A stretch of DNA of 18,079 nt from JBEIVB01 sp040374085 (GTDB taxonomy: Bacteria; Bacteroidota; Bacteroidia; UBA4408), in the NCBI GenBank assembly GCA_040374085.1, contig JBEIVB010000051.1, positions 1 to 18,079 on the forward strand, in the 5' to 3' direction. This document shows positions 14,901-18,079 of the stretch, in pieces (the stretch's first letter is position 1; every line of letters starts with the position of its first letter). The position numbers were made by a program, and so were the translations under genes. A model generated the notes under the pieces. That model saw only the letters and a program-made list of their open reading frames with translations. It did not search any database and was not told where the DNA came from.

Positions 14901-17900
14901 TAGTTCTGGCCGGTTGAGGCTCCGCTTGCGGTAAGGGTAAGGCTTCCGGAACCACAACGAGATGCATCCGCAGTCAATGGGGCAGATGGAACCGCATAGA
15001 TGGTTGCGGTAACAGCAGTACGCTGCACAGAGGCGCAACCGAAAAGGTTTTGTATGCCCACATACAAGGTGGTGGTTTGTGCGAAAAGGGTGCTGTAGGT
15101 GCTTCCGCTGGCCAGTGGATTTCCACCGCTTGCCTGAGCAAACCAATGTATAGTTTCGTTACCAACCGCACCGGATGCGGATAGGGTAAGGGTTTGGGGT
15201 CCGCAGGACGATGCTCCAATGGCCGTTGCCACGGCCGGTATGGGGTTCACCACTACAGAAACAGCGGTGCGCGATCCTACGCACCCATTTGCGCCAACCA
15301 ATCCAACATAATAGGTTGTGCTGGCACTTAAACTGGGTGTGTTGAACGATGCAGACGTGGCCCCGGCAATGGCAGTAGAGAGCAAAGGCCCCGTGTACCA
15401 TTGATAGGTATCGCCGCTTCCAGCGCCGCTCGCCTCAAGAACCACAGGACCCGCACCGCACCTCGAAACGCCCGAAGCAGCGGGCGCCGCAGGCAATGCA
15501 TTGATGGTGGCCAACACCGGCGTTAGGGAACTCAAACAGCCCGCGCCGCTCAATATGCCCACAAAATAGGTGGTGCTTTGGGTAAGCACCGGGGTGCTGT
15601 AAGCCGATTGGGTTGCCCCGGCAATGGGCTGCTGCCCTGCAGCGTCGGCAAACCATATGTAGCCTTCGCCCGATCCTGCGCCCGAGGCTGAGAGACTTAG
15701 GCTGCCCGAGCCGCATTGAGCCGCACCGGTGGCAATCGGAGCCAAAGGCACCGCGTTTACGGTAGCCACCACCGCAACTCTTGGTGTGCTTTCACACCCA
15801 AATCCATTAACAACGGTAACGTAATAGGTGGTGGTTTGGGTTAAATTAGGGGTAACGTATTGGTTCGATACCGCCCCTACCAGTGGATTGCCCCCCACCG
15901 CGCTGGTGTACCAACGGTAAAATCCGTTACCCGGAGCCCCATTGGCCAACAAGGTAATCTGGCCCGCACCGCAGTTGGAACTGCCCACCACATTTGGACC
16001 ATTAGGCCGGTTGCGTACCCGCACCTCAGCCGTATCGGTTAATGTAATGCCCGGGCAACCCTGGGTGCCGGTTGCCTCAATGCTTACCACATGCAATCCC
16101 TGAGGTAAGCTGGTAGAAGGGATGCTGATCAAGGCAATGGTATCGGTGGCGGTAAGCGGGGCACCCACAGCCGCCCCATTGATGTAGGCCTGGTAGGTTA
16201 CCCCTATTTCCGAACCCTGAAGGGTTACCTGGGCTCCACTGCCCAAACAAATCTGCTGTCCGGTAACGGCCGCATTCAAAGAGGGTGCTCCCAAAATCAT
16301 TACATGAGCCGTATCCAGCAAAGCCTGAGCAGGGCACCCCGACTTGGTCACCAGAATGTTAATGACGTTGGTGCCCGGTTGGAGGGCGGTGGTAAGCATG
16401 CTTAAGTTCAGCGTGCCCGGACCCTGAACGGCGGCCCCAATGGGGGTGCTGCCTAAGAAAGGCTGGTAATTCGTTCCCGATTCGGCGCCACTGAGCACCA
16501 CATTCGTCGTTATTCCATCGCCATAGCAGGCCATGCTGCCGGAAACCGTTAGAGAAAGCAGAGGAGAAACGCAGGGTGGGGGAATATAGCCCCAAAGTTC
16601 GCGCCCGTTTACCCCGTCGTTGGCGGGAAACAGAAAGGCTGTTCCAAATACACAGAACCCACCTGCATTGGAGGATGCTGTGCCTAAGGCAATGTCGTCT
16701 ACAAGCTGTGTGCCCGAAGCAGTACCATCGCAGCGCCACATCTCGGTACCATAGATGGCGTTGGTGGCCTGAAAGTAGAGCACTCCGTTTATGGTGTTGA
16801 AGCCGGTAGGAGAGGAGCTTGGACTGCCCGGGTTGATATCGGCAATCTGCAGGGTGCCCGTCTCGCTGCCGTCCGTAAGCCAAAGCTCAGTGCCGCTGAG
16901 GCCATCATTGGCAGAGAAATAGGCTTTGCCTCCGGTAACAAACAGACCGGCCACCCCGCTGCCGCCGTTGCCAAGCTGTATGTCCTTAACCAATGAGGTG
17001 CCGGCAGACGTGCCGTTGGTTTTAAAAAGTTCCAACCCAAGGCCGGTTTGGTTGGCTGAGAATAAGACCAGTCCGTTTAAACCAATGCTTACACTGGGAT
17101 TGCTCGGGCTTGTGCCCGGATTAACGTCGGCAACCAAAACGGTGCCCACGGAGGTACCGTTGGATTTCCAAAGTTCATTTCCAGCCGTCTGGGTTTCGGC
17201 TGCAAAGTATAGCGTACCACCTACGTTTGAAAGGTTGGTAGGGTTTGAAGAGTTGAAACCGGAATAAATGTCTTTCACCAATACTGTGCCGCCTGCGGTT
17301 CCATCGGTCTTCCACAACTCTGTGCCGCTGAACCCATCCGAGGCCTGAAAATAAAGCACATTGCCTACGGCGCAAAAGTTGGAAGGTGAACTGCTTCCAT
17401 TACCCGCCCAGATGTCTTTTACCAGAACGGTGCCGGCCGCGGTACCATCGCTTCTCCACAATTCGGTTCCGTTTGTACCATCGTTGGCAGCGAAATAAAC
17501 AGCCCCGTTAAATGCGGTTAACCCAATGGGATTGGCTCCGTTGGCCCCGGCCAAAATATCCAAAACGAGGGTGGTGCCTAAAGTAGTGCCATCCGATTTC
17601 CAAAGCTCAAAGCCGTTGGTACCATTGTCGGCCACAAAAAGAACTTGGTTGCCCAAAGCCGTAAGGTAGGCCGGACTGCTGCTGGTGGCAGACGCGGGGT
17701 TAATGTCGCGCACCATTACCGTTCCGCTGGTCGTTCCGTCGGTTTTGTAGATCTCGGTTCCGTTGAATCCGTTGTTGGCTGCAAAGAACGCAAGGCTTCC
17801 GGCTACGGTCAATCCATACGGGTTAGAGCTGTTGTTGCCGGTTCTAATATCCCGGACCAGCGATTGGGCAGAGGAAGTAAAACAGCCTAAGCACAAAGCC

Positions 17901-17938
17901 GCTAGGGCCAATAAAGAAGTGGAGTGTTTTTTCAACAT
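11975..17938 (-). CDS. Giant secreted protein: ELWxxDGT propeller, ~18 Ig-like modules, T9SS signal
   Basis: A 1987-residue exported protein. The signal peptide is residues 1 to about 24 (MLKKHSTSLLALAALCLG to SSAQ). Residues about 25-447 hold eight ELWxxDGT-type repeats of about 48 residues plus a final RELWGY; they probably fold as a beta-propeller. Residues about 450-642 are two Ig-like modules (CYGDG..., CLGSG...). Residues about 643-1318 are eight modules of about 84 residues of the CHU_C-associated Ig-like kind, each with a CGxGxxxLxASGA start, a YxWF core and a GC near the end. Residues about 1318-1900 are about eight further modules, most with WSNGxTT and FC/LC...G motifs, of the PKD-like/Ig-like kind. 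Residues about 1905-1987 are a type A T9SS domain (FPNPSSEGF, GIYLVRI, terminal KWFKQ). Such architectures belong to surface or released adhesins and matrix proteins; ligand and role are unknown. The stop codon is 15 bp from that of the convergent histidine kinase gene. Confidence 0.93.
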   Translation of the reverse strand: MLKKHSTSLLALAALCLGCFTSSAQSLVRDIRTGNNSSNPYGLTVAGSLAFFAANNGFNGTEIYKTDGTTSGTVMVRDINPASATSSSPAYLTALGNQVLFVADNGTNGFELWKSDGTTLGTTLVLDILAGANGANPIGLTAFNGAVYFAANDGTNGTELWRSDGTAAGTVLVKDIWAGNGSSSPSNFCAVGNVLYFQASDGFSGTELWKTDGTAGGTVLVKDIYSGFNSSNPTNLSNVGGTLYFAAETQTAGNELWKSNGTSVGTVLVADVNPGTSPSNPSVSIGLNGLVLFSANQTGLGLELFKTNGTSAGTSLVKDIQLGNGGSGVAGLFVTGGKAYFSANDGLSGTELWLTDGSETGTLQIADINPGSPSSSPTGFNTINGVLYFQATNAIYGTEMWRCDGTASGTQLVDDIALGTASSNAGGFCVFGTAFLFPANDGVNGRELWGYIPPPCVSPLLSLTVSGSMACYGDGITTNVVLSGAESGTNYQPFLGSTPIGAAVQGPGTLNLSMLTTALQPGTNVINILVTKSGCPAQALLDTAHVMILGAPSLNAAVTGQQICLGSGAQVTLQGSEIGVTYQAYINGAAVGAPLTATDTIALISIPSTSLPQGLHVVSIEATGTQGCPGITLTDTAEVRVRNRPNGPNVVGSSNCGAGQITLLANGAPGNGFYRWYTSAVGGNPLVGAVSNQYVTPNLTQTTTYYVTVVNGFGCESTPRVAVVATVNAVPLAPIATGAAQCGSGSLSLSASGAGSGEGYIWFADAAGQQPIAGATQSAYSTPVLTQSTTYFVGILSGAGCLSSLTPVLATINALPAAPAASGVSRCGAGPVVLEASGAGSGDTYQWYTGPLLSTAIAGATSASFNTPSLSASTTYYVGLVGANGCVGSRTAVSVVVNPIPAVATAIGASSCGPQTLTLSASGAVGNETIHWFAQASGGNPLASGSTYSTLFAQTTTLYVGIQNLFGCASVQRTAVTATIYAVPSAPLTADASRCGSGSLTLTASGASTGQNYQWFTANNPDSLIVGAIAATYTTGVLTQTRTYFVALSGDGGCLGPIVPVVATVNVPPAAPSAASLSRCGAGTLTLTAQVSGASTVQWFAQASGGSLLGSGAAYQTPTLTQSTWFFLQAQDANGCISQRDSVQAVILTLPAQVLGNAVSRCGPGTVTLNLSGATTGQSYALYDQLTGGQLIQSQSIGQISLTVSSNQTVYAEVVGANGCISSVRTPIAITVHPIPGSPTVTGASLCGSGSVTLSASGASGGQTYQWFAGSIGGSVLGSQNTFTTPVLSASANYYVGLITAQGCSSDVRTQVTATILPVPATPIVVANGPLLFCEGTSLLLAAQQVYAQYVWSNGQTTSAISVNQTGNYSLTVSNAAGCSASSTSLSVTVYPSPTPGPITASGPLSFCPGSGVTLGLNNPGGAINWSVGSVDNTVYVNSSMLVWATVINSFGCSANTDTVSTGLLPVPEAPVVQASSTLICGSTPVTLQSAGNYAGYLWSNGQTSSSISVSAAGDFTLQVSAGNGCFSSASDTVSVEQVPTPGTPVISAAASGFCAGSDLLLDAGSGYASYLWSNGATTSSIVVSSAGSYTVSVGYCNGGASISSQPFAVSVFPVPSSPTLSGPSVICAGQGAVLVAQGTGGTVQWSSGETGPSITVYQPGTFTAQFMSAQGCLSAPSSPLVLSPLSPPPTPVVTANGPVALCPGASVELSSNASGVSYSWSNGSTTASISVSQSGTYILTVSNGCTSVPSNGVTVTLNTAPALPLVSTQTSLPACLGAAVVLVVPAVAGETIAWSNGATGSTLSTSLPGSFSACATNAAGCQSCSAPFAVSFVSAPAQPSVVEVSTGVLGSTVAGTSYLWFFNGVQLPDTTSTLTPNANGNYQVQVFNGSCASDTSVAYTFLQTGTTHDEDVRWILFPNPSSEGFRLQGSGTAAYAVYDALGRAVLMGQTGVQGETIKGSTELNAGIYLVRIQAINQTWEFKWFKQ
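12230..13985 (-). repeat. About eight WSNG-type Ig/PKD-like modules
   Basis: Modules of about 70-80 residues, six with the WSNG or WSSG core (WSNGQTTS, WSNGQTSS, WSNGATTS, WSSGETGP, WSNGSTTA, WSNGATGS). One variant has INWSVGSVDN, and the last lacks the motif (YLWFFNGVQLP). Each starts with a Cys about 20 residues before the core and has a Cys near its end, consistent with one disulfide per module. Confidence 0.8.
13985..16010 (-). repeat. Eight CHU_C-associated Ig-like modules of about 84 residues
   Basis: Eight consecutive modules share a start of S-x-C-G-x-G-x-x-x-L, an aromatic core (YQWF, IHWF, VQWF), TQTTTYYV or close variants, and an N-G-C or G-C before the next linker, which usually ends in VP or IP. 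The period is steady at about 253 bp. One module (near 14260-14480) has YALYDQ in place of the Trp core. Confidence 0.85.
16597..17875 (-). repeat. Eight ELWxxDGT repeats, probable beta-propeller
   Basis: Motifs in order are TEIYKTDGT, FELWKSDGT, TELWRSDGT, TELWKTDGT, NELWKSNGT, LELFKTNGT, TELWLTDGS and TEMWRCDGT, spaced about 144 bp (48 residues). Each is followed by GTxLVxDIxxG and a strand such as LYFxAxDGxxG. The final RELWGY lacks the DGT half, so the N-terminal strand may complete the last blade and close the ring. Confidence 0.88.
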
Positions 17939-18079
17939 TTCGATTTTTTCTGTCTATGAAGGACGAGTTTTTTTGGATTCGGTTTAACCCGGTTGATAAC
18001 TCTTTGAAAAAACAAATTTGCTTTCTGCAAAATCGGGAACCTTTTCGCGTTACGTTTACCAAAACTTCCGACTATGGCA
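17939..18079. promoter_or_regulatory. Region upstream of the giant secreted protein gene
   Basis: The 141 bp before the minus-strand start at 17938 are AT-rich and should carry its promoter; no convincing -33/-7 pair was found. A small perfect palindrome, GGTTTAACC, is at 17981-17989. An ATG at 18074 on the plus strand could be the start of a divergent gene, but only two codons are in the window. Confidence 0.3.

Noticed and set aside
18074..18079. Possible start of a divergent plus-strand gene (ATG GCA)
   Set aside because: Only two codons are inside the window and no clear promoter is visible, so it cannot be supported as a gene.

Overview
The window looks like chromosomal DNA from a free-living member of the phylum Bacteroidota; family and genus cannot be set from this sequence alone. 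The evidence is three proteins ending in type IX secretion (T9SS) type A sorting domains, a FISUMP-domain protein, ELWxxDGT repeats, CHU_C-associated Ig-like modules, and start codons without visible Shine-Dalgarno sequences. No tRNA, rRNA, CRISPR array, insertion sequence, attachment site or origin was recognised, and no stretch over 300 bases lacks a gene.

Left part (1-3240). A secreted protein gene begins at 101 on the minus strand and runs off the left edge; only its signal peptide and a few residues are present. Diverging from it is a compact plus-strand folate/thymidylate cluster: formate-tetrahydrofolate ligase (fhs), thymidylate synthase (thyA) and dihydrofolate reductase (folA). These charge tetrahydrofolate with a one-carbon unit, use it to make dTMP, and recycle the dihydrofolate that results.

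Middle (3314-9892, all minus strand). This run holds a small exported protein with six 18-residue KYG repeats, a FISUMP-domain T9SS cargo protein, a small lipoprotein, a 2-phosphosulfolactate phosphatase (comB), and a 1131-residue secreted protein with seven tandem CBM48/AMPK-like beta-sandwich modules and a T9SS signal. Hairpin-plus-U-tract terminators follow three of these genes (FISUMP, lipoprotein, seven-module protein), so they are probably separate transcription units rather than one operon.

Right part (9893-18079). A soluble hybrid histidine kinase with kinase, receiver and HPt modules diverges from the seven-module gene across a 69-bp spacer. It converges, with only 15 bp between stop codons, on a 5.96-kb gene for a 1987-residue T9SS cargo. 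That protein has an N-terminal ELWxxDGT beta-propeller-like region followed by about 18 Ig-like modules in three homogeneous blocks.

Overall the window joins a housekeeping one-carbon block to a region encoding cell-surface or secreted repeat proteins. No clearly new enzymatic or defence system was seen. The most notable material is the repeat architecture: the 18-residue KYG repeats, the apparent two-module block duplication in the 1131-residue protein, and the block-wise organisation of the 1987-residue protein.
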